Below are positions 1-7,614 of a stretch of DNA of 22,779 nucleotides, one piece after another; within the stretch, counting starts at the first letter, position 1; every line of letters starts with the position of its first letter. The position numbers were made by a program, and so were the translations under genes. The stretch comes from Tidjanibacter sp. (GTDB lineage: Bacteria; Bacteroidota; Bacteroidia; Bacteroidales; Rikenellaceae): the NCBI GenBank assembly GCA_017630115.1, contig JAGBVY010000113.1:1-22779 (forward strand). Reading direction: 5' to 3'. The notes beneath the pieces were generated by a model. That model did not search any database, was not told the origin of the DNA, and saw only the letters and a list, made by a program, of their open reading frames with translations.

Positions 1-897
1 ATAGGCAGAGTAGGTGTGACCATAGGCATATTCTGTATAGGAGCTCGAAGCATTGTTGTAGTAGTGGCCATCGGCATTAAACTCCATTGTGCCGCTAAAA
101 TCAACTGTGCAAATATCCCTACAACCCTCAATAGTGGTCGAAAGGCTCTTTACAACCAAAATGTCGTTTTGGTCGTAAACGCCATCGCCATTGCGGTCGG
201 ATGTGTCGCAGAACTCGATATTGTAGCTTGTTTGGTCGAAGGGGCGAAGTTCGTCGTTCACACGGAAGAAGAGCTCGGTACGACCATCCTTGCCCGATGT
301 GGCATTTGTTTCCAACCATTCGGGGGTATTAGCGCCCAGATTCCACTTGAAGTTGGCCTCAACAACCAACCTCTGCATCCATATATCGTTAAACCAGCGC
401 CAGTCGAGCGACTCAATGGCTGTGGTGGAGTAAACCCAATTGCCCTCTTCATCCTGAACAAAGCCATCTTCCTCTACAAACTCAGCAGTGTAGATTGTGA
501 TTTGGCGCTCCTTGCTACCACGGGTCAGGTGGGCAATAACTCGGCTCTCGCCACCCATAGTCATCTCAATGACACACTCTCTAATGGTGTCAAACTCCTC
601 GTTGGGAGCTACACCAACGGTAATCTCGTGTGTGCCTGCCGCACCTGTGAGGGTGTAGCGCTCGCTGCTGCCAACAATAAACTTGAAGTAGGTAGCCACC
701 TCGGAGGGAATCTTCAAGCTCCACTGCATATTGGGCTCAATGGTGAACTTAAACTCTTGGCCTGCTGCAACGTTAGCTACAATTTTCTCGGGGAAGGAGG
801 GGGTGAGGATTGGCTCTTCTGGCTCTTTGCAACCATTTAGTGTGAGCATCAGGCTTGCAAGGGCCAAAACTCCTGCGATAAATAAACTTCTTTTCAT
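1..897 (-). CDS. SusCD-operon lipoprotein with EF-hand-like loop, 3' end cut off
   Basis: Open from the ATG at 897-895 to the window edge (299 codons, no stop), so the C-terminus is missing. The N-terminus is a lipoprotein signal: Lys2-Arg3, a hydrophobic stretch, then lipobox L-N-G-C with Cys23, followed by acidic residues (KEPEEP) as in exported Bacteroidetes lipoproteins. Residues about 30-120 resemble the beta-sandwich BACON/PKD-like domains common in these operons; this is by appearance only. Residues 234-245 (DRNGDGVYDQND) fit a 12-residue calcium loop with D at 1, 5, 9 and 12 and N at 3. It is the fourth gene of the susC-susD-DUF4843 operon, 68 bases after the previous stop. Likely a surface or periplasmic accessory binding protein; no catalytic motif is visible. 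A DUF5003-type family is possible, unproven. Confidence 0.8.
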   Translation of the reverse strand, partial: MKRSLFIAGVLALASLMLTLNGCKEPEEPILTPSFPEKIVANVAAGQEFKFTIEPNMQWSLKIPSEVATYFKFIVGSSERYTLTGAAGTHEITVGVAPNEEFDTIRECVIEMTMGGESRVIAHLTRGSKERQITIYTAEFVEEDGFVQDEEGNWVYSTTAIESLDWRWFNDIWMQRLVVEANFKWNLGANTPEWLETNATSGKDGRTELFFRVNDELRPFDQTSYNIEFCDTSDRNGDGVYDQNDILVVKSLSTTIEGCRDICTVDFSGTMEFNADGHYYNNASSSYTEYAYGHTYSAY

Positions 898-926
898 ACC
901 TATTTTATATTTATTATTTTCTCTTC

Positions 927-954
927 TTATGTTTATCTGTTTATGTTTATCTGT
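927..954. repeat. Perfect tandem repeat, 2 x 14 bp
   Basis: The 14-mer TTATGTTTATCTGT occurs twice head to tail (927-940 and 941-954) in the 68-base gap between the DUF4843 gene and the partial lipoprotein gene. On the transcribed strand it lies about 30 bases upstream of the ATG at 897, so it forms part of that gene's untranslated leader. Confidence 0.9.
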
Positions 955-965
955 TCCCATTGGGG

Positions 966-1871
966 TTACAACTCGCGGCGAATATCCTCGGCCTCCTCGT
1001 CGCTGAGCCACTCTATGACGTTGTAGAAGTGGCCAATCGTACCAACAGGCTCTCCGAGATTCTCAACATAGACGTGCAACCACAATACTGCAAAGCCCTG
1101 ACAAGAATTGAAGTAGGATTCGTAGTAGGGGCTATTGGTGGCCAAAATGTGGTCGTCGCCAACAATCCAACCCAATACAGACTGCTCGTCGGTTATGGTC
1201 TGACCTGCCTCCATTGTTATGAGAGGTTTCTCGGGGTCGTTGCCGTGGAGTTTTAGCCTCACGTCGTAGCCGTCGTAGAGGAAGTCGCGGATGATGATGG
1301 TGTTCTCCTCAGTGGGGTGGAGGTCACACCTGACAACCCTCTGGTAGGAGACATTGTCGCCCGGGTAGCTCTGGATAAACATCGAACTAACCAGTGCCCA
1401 ACCGGTGAAGTTGTTGATGTCGAAGGGACAACTCTTATACATAACCACCTTGGTCTGAGTGCCGTCGGGATAGACATCGTTCCACTCCATCTCCTCAGGG
1501 ACAATGAGTTTGAGCGAAAAACCAAGCGAGTCGGTGGGAAGAATGTTCTCATACATACCCTTCACCTGCACCTGGCCGGCAAGTTTGCCTGCGGGAATGG
1601 TTACGCAATTCGACAAAAGGCGATAGTGCAGACCCTCAATGGCGTTGCTACCCTTGTCGATAACCTCCACGCCATAGGTACGGTCCTCCTTAGTGGCAAC
1701 CGTTGTCGTCACATCAATAGTGAAATAATCCTGATTTTCCTGAACGAGAAAGTACTGCTCCTGCTCGGCGAACATAATGTACTGATCGCCCTCGTAGGTG
1801 ATATATTGCTCATCGCAAGCCACCACAGCCGCAGCCAAAAGCATTAGTAATATGTAATGGATGTGTTTCAT
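966..1871 (-). CDS. DUF4843-type lipoprotein of SusCD operon
   Basis: 301 residues. A short signal peptide ends in lipobox V-V-A-C (Cys19) and is followed by D-E, so the protein is probably lipid-anchored and outer-membrane exported. The region after the Cys, with the Y-E-G-D-Q-Y-I-M-F pattern and a stretch ending I-E-G-L-H-Y-R-L, matches the start of DUF4843 proteins, which usually follow SusC/SusD genes in Bacteroidetes. Their exact role is not established; accessory glycan or peptide binding at the surface is the usual inference. It is the third gene of the operon, starting 35 bases after the susD stop. No enzyme motif is seen. The C-terminal end is acidic (S-D-E-E-A-E-D). The family call rests on pattern memory plus context. 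Confidence 0.82.
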   Translation of the reverse strand: MKHIHYILLMLLAAAVVACDEQYITYEGDQYIMFAEQEQYFLVQENQDYFTIDVTTTVATKEDRTYGVEVIDKGSNAIEGLHYRLLSNCVTIPAGKLAGQVQVKGMYENILPTDSLGFSLKLIVPEEMEWNDVYPDGTQTKVVMYKSCPFDINNFTGWALVSSMFIQSYPGDNVSYQRVVRCDLHPTEENTIIIRDFLYDGYDVRLKLHGNDPEKPLITMEAGQTITDEQSVLGWIVGDDHILATNSPYYESYFNSCQGFAVLWLHVYVENLGEPVGTIGHFYNVIEWLSDEEAEDIRREL

Positions 1872-1906
1872 ATAGTTCCTTATTTAATTCTCACACAAAC
1901 AGTTGT

Positions 1907-3445
1907 CTAATTGTTGCTCTCATTGGGCAAAACCTGAGAGCCGGGCGCTTCAAGTTCGTGCTGAGGGATGGGCCATACGAATCGCACGTCGTCGGCCTTG
2001 ATACTTAGCGAACTTCCCTCCGAGAGAGAGTTGGTTTGGGGCTTGCGGGTAAAACCCTCGCCATTGCGGTAGAGTTTGCCCCAACGTTTGATGTCTTGGA
2101 GTCGGTGGCCCTCCATAAAGAGTTCCCTAACGCGCTCATTGGCAATCTCTTCAATGAAATTGCTAGCGTTGAGCGACACCGCACCGCCACCGCCACTAAA
2201 ACGACTCGCACGCAGAGTGCTCAAATCCTTTGATGCAGCCGAAAAATCGGGTGCAGCCTTACGGCAGTAGGCCTCGGCACGAATCAGATACTGTTCGGCC
2301 AATCGGAATGGCTTGGGCATTGTGACGTGGTAGATGTAGTAACCTATAAAGTCCTGATTGCCATAGTACTTAATCAGCAGGGGCCACGTCAGAGCGTGGT
2401 CGTAACCGGTGGTAAGAGTGGCAAAATAGGAGTTGTAGCGCATATCGCCCGAACCATAGAGGTCGAGTGCCCACTGCGCAGGCACATAGTCGGGATAGTA
2501 GTAGGTGTAGTCGGTGGTGAAATTGAGAAAGACCTGACCCAAAGCACCGCCCATAGAGGTGGTCGTAAAGCCCACCTGCCAAATAGTCTCGGTGGCAAGG
2601 TCATAGTTCCACATATAGTCGAAGAAACTCATTGTGCTAGTGTAGGCTACGTTGGCTGCCGAGAGAGAGTACATATTGCTCTCTTGGTTGATAACCTTGC
2701 CGGCATACTCAATAGCGACATCCCAATCTTGCATATAGAGTGCCACCCTTGCGTGGAGAGCGTGAGCCACAGCTTGGGTCATATAGGGGCTGCTATAACC
2801 ATCGTAGGCGGGGTCGAGTATGTCTTCGGCCTTTGCGAGGTCGCTTAACACAAACTCATAGGAGTCGTAGAGTGATGCACGCACACTCTCCTCCTTCTGT
2901 GAGTAGGTCTTACGCAATACCACACCAAGTTCATCTTTGGCGGTGGCAGGGTCGTAGGCCTTGCAGAAGAGTTTAATCAGTTCCGAATAGCACAGCGCGC
3001 GGATGGTATAGACCTCGCCTGTATATTGTTCGAGGATTGTAATCTTCTGGTCATCGGTCTGTTTAGCAATAATGCCATCTATCCTCTCCAAGAAGAAGTT
3101 GCAGTTGCTAATAATGCCGTAAAGCGAAGCATAGACCGACTCTACCTCGGAATTGGTCGAGCGAATATCCCACTGCCAATGGTTGCCATAGGTGTTGGAG
3201 TAGCCATCGACGGCATAAACGAGGTCGGTCTGGATATCGGGCAACAAGGTAAGGTAGCCACTCCACAGTGCGTTACTCTTCATCATTGCATATATGCCCG
3301 TTACGGTTTGCTCGGCGTCGTTGTAGGTTTGCATTGCCTCATCCAGAGGAATGGCCGACTGAGGCAGTTTGTCAAGGCACGAGCTTGTGGCAATCATAGT
3401 GGCGACAACCACAGCAATATGTTTGATTCTTACAATTAGTTTCAT
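1907..3445 (-). CDS. SusD/RagB-family nutrient-binding lipoprotein
   Basis: A surface lipoprotein that captures substrate and closes over the SusC channel. I chose the ATG at 3445 (512 residues, starting MKLIVRIK) because it gives a proper lipoprotein signal: basic start, hydrophobic core, and Cys23 in T-S-S-C, followed by the L-D-K-L-P-Q typical of SusD. An upstream in-frame ATG at 3469 adds MVQKRLEI, lies 4 bases from the susC stop and cannot be excluded. Family marks include N-C-N-F-F-L-E-R-I-D-G in the N-terminal third, an A-L-H-A-R-V-A-L-Y TPR-like helix in the middle, and the C-terminal R-V-R-E-L-F-M-E-G-H-R-L-Q-D-I-K-R-W-G signature. Length is normal. The ligand cannot be read from sequence. 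It is co-transcribed with susC. Confidence 0.93.
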   Translation of the reverse strand: MKLIVRIKHIAVVVATMIATSSCLDKLPQSAIPLDEAMQTYNDAEQTVTGIYAMMKSNALWSGYLTLLPDIQTDLVYAVDGYSNTYGNHWQWDIRSTNSEVESVYASLYGIISNCNFFLERIDGIIAKQTDDQKITILEQYTGEVYTIRALCYSELIKLFCKAYDPATAKDELGVVLRKTYSQKEESVRASLYDSYEFVLSDLAKAEDILDPAYDGYSSPYMTQAVAHALHARVALYMQDWDVAIEYAGKVINQESNMYSLSAANVAYTSTMSFFDYMWNYDLATETIWQVGFTTTSMGGALGQVFLNFTTDYTYYYPDYVPAQWALDLYGSGDMRYNSYFATLTTGYDHALTWPLLIKYYGNQDFIGYYIYHVTMPKPFRLAEQYLIRAEAYCRKAAPDFSAASKDLSTLRASRFSGGGGAVSLNASNFIEEIANERVRELFMEGHRLQDIKRWGKLYRNGEGFTRKPQTNSLSEGSSLSIKADDVRFVWPIPQHELEAPGSQVLPNESNN

Positions 3446-3473
3446 AATCTCTAATCTCTTTTGCACCATTGTG

Positions 3474-6422
3474 TTAGAAAGTTATATCAAGACCAAATGT
3501 GTATTGGCGTGCCATTGGGTATTGGGCAGCGTAGATGTTGGTCGTGCCCTCTGGGTCGAGGCCTGAGAAGTGGGTGAAAGTCAGGAGGTTTTGAGCCTGA
3601 ATGTAGAACCTGACACCCCTAAATACATTCTGATTCTCCAACAACTCCGAGGGTAGTGAGTAGCTGAGCATAACATTCTTCAACCTCAGGAACGATGCAT
3701 CCTCCAACAAGCGGGAGTCAAACTCGGTGTACTCTCCGTGGCGAGGTATGTCGGTTAGGTCGCCCGGTTGTTGCCAGCGGTTCAAGAGTCGGCGCGACTG
3801 GTTGTAGGTGGCAAACCTACCATTAGACTCGTCGAAGTAGCGGTCGTTGTTGAGCATCCAACGGTCGGCAACCCAGCTAAACTGAGTGCTGAGTGAGAGC
3901 CCTTTGTAGCTTATGGCAGTGCCAAAACCGCCTTGCCAAGGAGCAATGTAGCTTTTGCCCACCAATACTTTGTCCTCATCCCTAAGCTGGGTCGTTAGCT
4001 TGCCATCTTTGTCATACCACAGAGCGTCGCCGTTGGCAGGATTGACGCCTGCGTAACGGTTGATATAGAACTCGCCAAGAGGATGACCTACAACAAGTTT
4101 GGTGTTGGTGCCCGAGCGCTCATATTCTTGCACACCATTGTATAGCTCGGTAATCTCGTTGTGGTTGTAGGAGACGTTGGCGTTGGCAGTCCAAAGGAAA
4201 TCGTCGGTGGCGATGAGTGTGGCCGTAAGGTTTAGCTCTGCACCTGCATTAACCATTTCACCAACGTTGTCCCAGTAGTAACCAAAACCGCTGGTAGAGT
4301 AGGGTACGGGTACCTCCATAAGCATATCGCTTGTGAGTTTGTAATAGAGTTCAACATCCACATTGAGTCTATTCCAAAAGCCGGCGTGAATACCGAGGTT
4401 GGTGGTCCAAGGTTTCTCCCAACCCAAATTTTCGTTGCCGGGTTGCATAAGGCCCACGCCTGCGTCGCCACGGTAGTCTGCACCACCGCCAACCAAAGCT
4501 AAATGCTCATAGTTGGGGATGGAGGAGTTACCGCTCGTACCTGTCGAGAAGGAGAGTTGTGCGTTGGTGAGCCAATCGGTATAGGGAAGGGCGAACTCCT
4601 CGCGACGAATATCCCACATCATACCCATCGACCAGAAAGCACCCCAACGGCGCGAAGCACCAAACCTCGACGAGCCATCCAATCGGAAGGCTGCCTCGGC
4701 ATAGATGCGACGGTCGTAGTTGTACTCGCCACGAGTGAAGAACGACACGAAGCCGTAGTCGGAGTCGGTGGTATCGTCCCACGAGGTGGCGCGTGTACCA
4801 GTCGAAATGCTTGTCAGGCGGTCGTTGTTCTGACCCTCGGTTAGAAGGCTAAATGCTTCGTAGTGATAATCAACGCCCTCCTGACCAACGAGGATGTTGA
4901 AATTGTGGTCACCGTCGATGTCGAAGGCGTAGTTGGCTGTGTTGGTTATGGTGAGGTTATAACCATCGGTAGTGCTGCGCGAGGCCGAGCCGTTGCCCTG
5001 ATTGGGCATATAGCTTGGGTATGAAACGCCAAAGCCGGTGGTGTGGGAGTAGTCCACGCCAAACTGCGAACGCAGCGTCAGGCCCTTAATTGGGCGCGCC
5101 TCCACAAACATTGTCGTCAGCAGCTTGTACTTCTTGTAGTGAACAGGGTTGTTTTCGAGCCACTCCAATGGGTTCTGACCGTTACCCTTCCACGAGCCGT
5201 CCTCAATCGAGGCCAACGAGCCGTCGGCCCTGCGGGGGTCCCAATAGGGGAGCATAAAACGAGCTGCCGAAATGGGGGTTACCAGCGTATAGGCACCTTC
5301 GTCGGCCTGCTGAATCTTCTGGAAGTTGAGCATAGTGTTGGTGCCAATGGTGAGCCAGTCGGCAGCCTTACGCTGCACATTAGCCCTCATTGAAAAACGC
5401 TCAAATCCCGAACCAACTGCCGTTCCTTGCTGATTGTAGTAGCCACCCGAAAGGTAGTAGTTGGTCTTGTCGTCGGCACCCGAGATAGAGACCTCATAGT
5501 TTTGCAGAGGAGCCGAGGAGTTGAATACCTCGTCCATCCAGTTTACATCTATCTTGCTGAGTTGTTGGTAGTTCTGACCAGCAGTCATTCCAGTCTGCTT
5601 CTCATACTCGATGCGCTCTGAGGTGTTCATCAAGTCCCACTTGGTTGCATCGGCCTGCGAGATACCCAGCTGCATACGATACTCAATGCGTGGACGCTCG
5701 GCTATACGACCTCGCTTGGTGGTGATTACAATCACACCATTGGCTGCCCTTGCACCGTAAATTGAGGTTGACGAAGCATCTTTCAATACCGAGAGTGACT
5801 CGATGTCGGCAGGGTTGATGGTGTTGAAATCGCTTGCCGAGATGGGTACTCCGTCGAGGATGTAGAGTGGGGCAGTGCCTGAGTTTATAGAGTTTGTACC
5901 CCTGATAGTCATCACAGCAGCAGCGCTTGGCTCACCTGTATTGGAAAGTACCGAAAGACCTGCTACCTGACCTTGCAGAGCTTGGTCAAATGCGGCAGTT
6001 GGGGTATTCTCCACCTTCTCGGCTTTGACTGTCGAGACGGAGCCTGCAACGGTGCCTTTTTTCCTTACGGCATAGGCAATTACCACTACGTCGTCGATGA
6101 CCTCGGTTTCGCTCTGCATCTCAACGTTGTAGATGGCGGCGCTGCTACCAGTGGGAATTTTCCAAGTAACATCCTTGTAACCCATATAGGAGAAGGTCAG
6201 GGTGGTACCTGCATCGGCACTGATGGAGTATGTACCATCCAAATTGGTGGTTACGCCGTGCATTGTTTCGGTTAGAATAGTTACACCGATAAGGGGGGCG
6301 CCACCAGCAGCGTCCACAACCTTACCGCTTACATCAACCTTTTGTCCTTGTGCATAAAGGGTTGATGCTGAGAGCACTGCAAGGAGTGCTACGAATAGAT
6401 GTTTGGTCAGATGTGTTTTCAT
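3474..6422 (-). CDS. SusC/RagA-family TonB-dependent outer-membrane receptor
   Basis: 982 residues from the ATG at 6422. A longer reading from a TTG at 6431 is unlikely, because MKTHLTKHLF starts a textbook signal peptide ending near L-Y-A-Q. Domains in order: a carboxypeptidase-D-like regulatory fold (about residues 28-105, with V-S-G-K-V-V-D and S-Y-M-G-Y-K-D-V); a TonB-box-like segment (D-D-V-V-V-I-A-Y); a plug domain with L-Q-G-Q-V-A-G-L and R-G-T-N-S-I-N; the SusC signature P-L-Y-I-L-D-G-V-P; and the S-I-Y-G-A-R-A-A-N-G-V-I-V-I-T-T-K-R-G stretch. A 22-strand beta-barrel ending in aromatic F follows. It imports large substrates using TonB energy and is the first gene of the operon. Substrate unknown. 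No HTCS, SusR or ECF sigma/anti-sigma gene is in the window. Confidence 0.96.
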   Translation of the reverse strand: MKTHLTKHLFVALLAVLSASTLYAQGQKVDVSGKVVDAAGGAPLIGVTILTETMHGVTTNLDGTYSISADAGTTLTFSYMGYKDVTWKIPTGSSAAIYNVEMQSETEVIDDVVVIAYAVRKKGTVAGSVSTVKAEKVENTPTAAFDQALQGQVAGLSVLSNTGEPSAAAVMTIRGTNSINSGTAPLYILDGVPISASDFNTINPADIESLSVLKDASSTSIYGARAANGVIVITTKRGRIAERPRIEYRMQLGISQADATKWDLMNTSERIEYEKQTGMTAGQNYQQLSKIDVNWMDEVFNSSAPLQNYEVSISGADDKTNYYLSGGYYNQQGTAVGSGFERFSMRANVQRKAADWLTIGTNTMLNFQKIQQADEGAYTLVTPISAARFMLPYWDPRRADGSLASIEDGSWKGNGQNPLEWLENNPVHYKKYKLLTTMFVEARPIKGLTLRSQFGVDYSHTTGFGVSYPSYMPNQGNGSASRSTTDGYNLTITNTANYAFDIDGDHNFNILVGQEGVDYHYEAFSLLTEGQNNDRLTSISTGTRATSWDDTTDSDYGFVSFFTRGEYNYDRRIYAEAAFRLDGSSRFGASRRWGAFWSMGMMWDIRREEFALPYTDWLTNAQLSFSTGTSGNSSIPNYEHLALVGGGADYRGDAGVGLMQPGNENLGWEKPWTTNLGIHAGFWNRLNVDVELYYKLTSDMLMEVPVPYSTSGFGYYWDNVGEMVNAGAELNLTATLIATDDFLWTANANVSYNHNEITELYNGVQEYERSGTNTKLVVGHPLGEFYINRYAGVNPANGDALWYDKDGKLTTQLRDEDKVLVGKSYIAPWQGGFGTAISYKGLSLSTQFSWVADRWMLNNDRYFDESNGRFATYNQSRRLLNRWQQPGDLTDIPRHGEYTEFDSRLLEDASFLRLKNVMLSYSLPSELLENQNVFRGVRFYIQAQNLLTFTHFSGLDPEGTTNIYAAQYPMARQYTFGLDITF

Positions 6423-6428
6423 AACCCA

Positions 6429-6458
6429 CAAAAGTACGCTTTGTTATTCAAAAACAAT
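6429..6458 (-). promoter_or_regulatory. Candidate promoter of the susC operon
   Basis: On the minus strand, TACTTTTG (6436-6429) matches the Bacteroidetes -7 box TAnnTTTG exactly. A weak -33-like ATTG lies at 6458-6455 with an 18-base spacer, slightly short. If used, transcription would start only a few bases before the ATG at 6422, giving an almost leaderless message. The box could also occur by chance in AT-rich DNA. Confidence 0.4.
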
Positions 6459-6491
6459 AAATTTATACCTATTTATTTAATAACATTTTAT

Positions 6492-6502
6492 TAACATTGT
6501 TA
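6492..6502. promoter_or_regulatory. Small palindrome between susC and esterase genes
   Basis: TAACA-T-TGTTA is a perfect 5-1-5 inverted repeat near the middle of the 159-base divergent intergenic region. TAACATT also occurs just before it at 6481-6487. It could be an operator for a regulator of both genes. In AT-rich DNA a short palindrome may be chance. Confidence 0.25.
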
Positions 6503-6549
6503 GTAAGTGATTTCTACTATTATGGCGTTACTCTTTTGATTTGCTTTTG

Positions 6550-6557
6550 TATCTTTG
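6550..6557 (+). promoter_or_regulatory. -7 box of the esterase gene promoter
   Basis: TATCTTTG matches TAnnTTTG exactly and sits 24 bases before the ATG at 6582, giving a leader of about 20 bases. No TTTG lies at the expected 19-21 base spacing upstream; one at 6535-6538 is too close. The -7 call is reasonable but the -33 is not found. Confidence 0.5.
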
Positions 6558-6581
6558 CACCAACCAACAGATTTATTTGCG

Positions 6582-7565
6582 ATGAAACAGATGATTTTTA
6601 CGTTGTCGCTATTGGTGGCAACGGCTTTCTGTGCGCTAGCGCAGGAGGTGGAAATGACAACTTACACCTACACCCACAAGGATGATGTGGCACTTTGTAT
6701 GGATGTGTATAGGGTGGCTTCGGCCGAGGAGCAACCCTGCCTGATTTACATTTTTGGCGGTGCTTTCTTGGCTGGCTCGCGTGCCGAAGAGGAGGTTATA
6801 GAGGTCTATGACTATTTTGCCCGTCGAGGGTGGACTGTGGTGGCTATCGACTACCGTTTGGGTCTGTTGCCTTTGCTTGAAGAGCCGGATGCAAGGCGCT
6901 CGCTACTCGATTTTAGGGCGATGTTGCTCGATGCAATCCGTATGGCAACTGAGGATTTGCTCGATGCCACTGCTTTTGTTGTGACCAACGCTAAACAGCT
7001 AAATATCAACCCCAATCAAATTGTTACACTCGGGTCGAGCGCAGGTGCAATTGCGGCTTGTCAGGCCGAGTGGGCTATTTGTAATTCGCGCCCTGAGGCG
7101 GCAGTTCTGCCCCCATCATTCAACTATGCGGGAGTTATCTCAATGGCTGGTGCAATTTGTGCCCCTTCGCGTCGTCTGCAATGGGCTAAGGAGGCTTGCC
7201 CGATGATGCTTTTCCACGGCAATGCCGACCGCAATGTTCCCTACGATCGTCAGTCGCTCTTTGGAGTGTCGTTGTTTGGCTCGGAGGCTATTGCCGAGTC
7301 GCTTCAAGAGCGTGGTTGGAGCTACTGGTTCTACGATGCCGACAATATGGACCACAACCTTTCGTGGCGACCTATGTACTTTCTCCGCGAGGAGATTGAG
7401 CGATTTGCCGAAAGAATGGTCTTTGGCAGTGAAAGATTGCAGATACGTCAGATTGTGAGCGACTTGTCGTTGCCCGAATGTGACCACGACTTTGGACTCA
7501 GGGACTACATTGAGGCCAATTTTGCACCCGGTAAGCCCCACGGAGTGGATGCGGCTACATATTAG
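6582..7565 (+). CDS. Secreted alpha/beta-hydrolase (esterase-like)
   Basis: 327 residues from the ATG at 6582. An in-frame TTG at 6555 is rejected because it overlaps the -7 box and precedes a clean signal peptide, MKQMIF...CALAQ. An alpha/beta-hydrolase fold is indicated by the oxyanion-hole segment Y-I-F-G-G-A-F (near residue 59, F-G-G in place of the common H-G-G), the nucleophile elbow G-S-S-A-G (Ser153), an Asp in H-G-N-A-D (Asp216) and a His in M-D-H-N (His258); together these make a plausible triad. Probably a periplasmic or exported carboxylesterase of the BD-FAE/acetyl-xylan-esterase-like group, removing acyl groups from a glycan; the substrate is inferred only. It is divergent from the susC operon and could serve the same substrate. 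The Ser could also support a peptidase-like role, less likely. Confidence 0.85.
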   Translation: MKQMIFTLSLLVATAFCALAQEVEMTTYTYTHKDDVALCMDVYRVASAEEQPCLIYIFGGAFLAGSRAEEEVIEVYDYFARRGWTVVAIDYRLGLLPLLEEPDARRSLLDFRAMLLDAIRMATEDLLDATAFVVTNAKQLNINPNQIVTLGSSAGAIAACQAEWAICNSRPEAAVLPPSFNYAGVISMAGAICAPSRRLQWAKEACPMMLFHGNADRNVPYDRQSLFGVSLFGSEAIAESLQERGWSYWFYDADNMDHNLSWRPMYFLREEIERFAERMVFGSERLQIRQIVSDLSLPECDHDFGLRDYIEANFAPGKPHGVDAATY

Positions 7566-7570
7566 ACCTG

Positions 7571-7613
7571 AAACAAAACTGGCGTACCTCTGAAAAGTGT
7601 GCCAGTTTTGTTT
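7571..7613. terminator. Bidirectional intrinsic terminator between converging genes
   Basis: The 13-base arms AAACAAAACTGGC (7571-7583) and GCCAGTTTTGTTT (7601-7613) pair perfectly. Four more pairs, two of them G-U on the plus strand, extend the stem inward around a loop of about 9 bases. The A-rich left arm and T-rich right arm supply a U-tract on both strands. It sits between the esterase stop (7565) and the dehydrogenase-fusion stop (7617-7615), so it can end both transcripts. Confidence 0.88.
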
Positions 7614-7614
7614 T

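Noticed and set aside
16..840. 274-codon open frame on the plus strand
   Set aside because: It is antisense to the lipoprotein gene at 1-897, which has a signal peptide, a lipobox and operon context. The plus-strand translation shows no domain and is a codon-bias shadow.
2327..2848. 173-codon plus-strand frame opposite susD
   Set aside because: Antisense to a clear SusD gene; no motif or ribosome-binding site.
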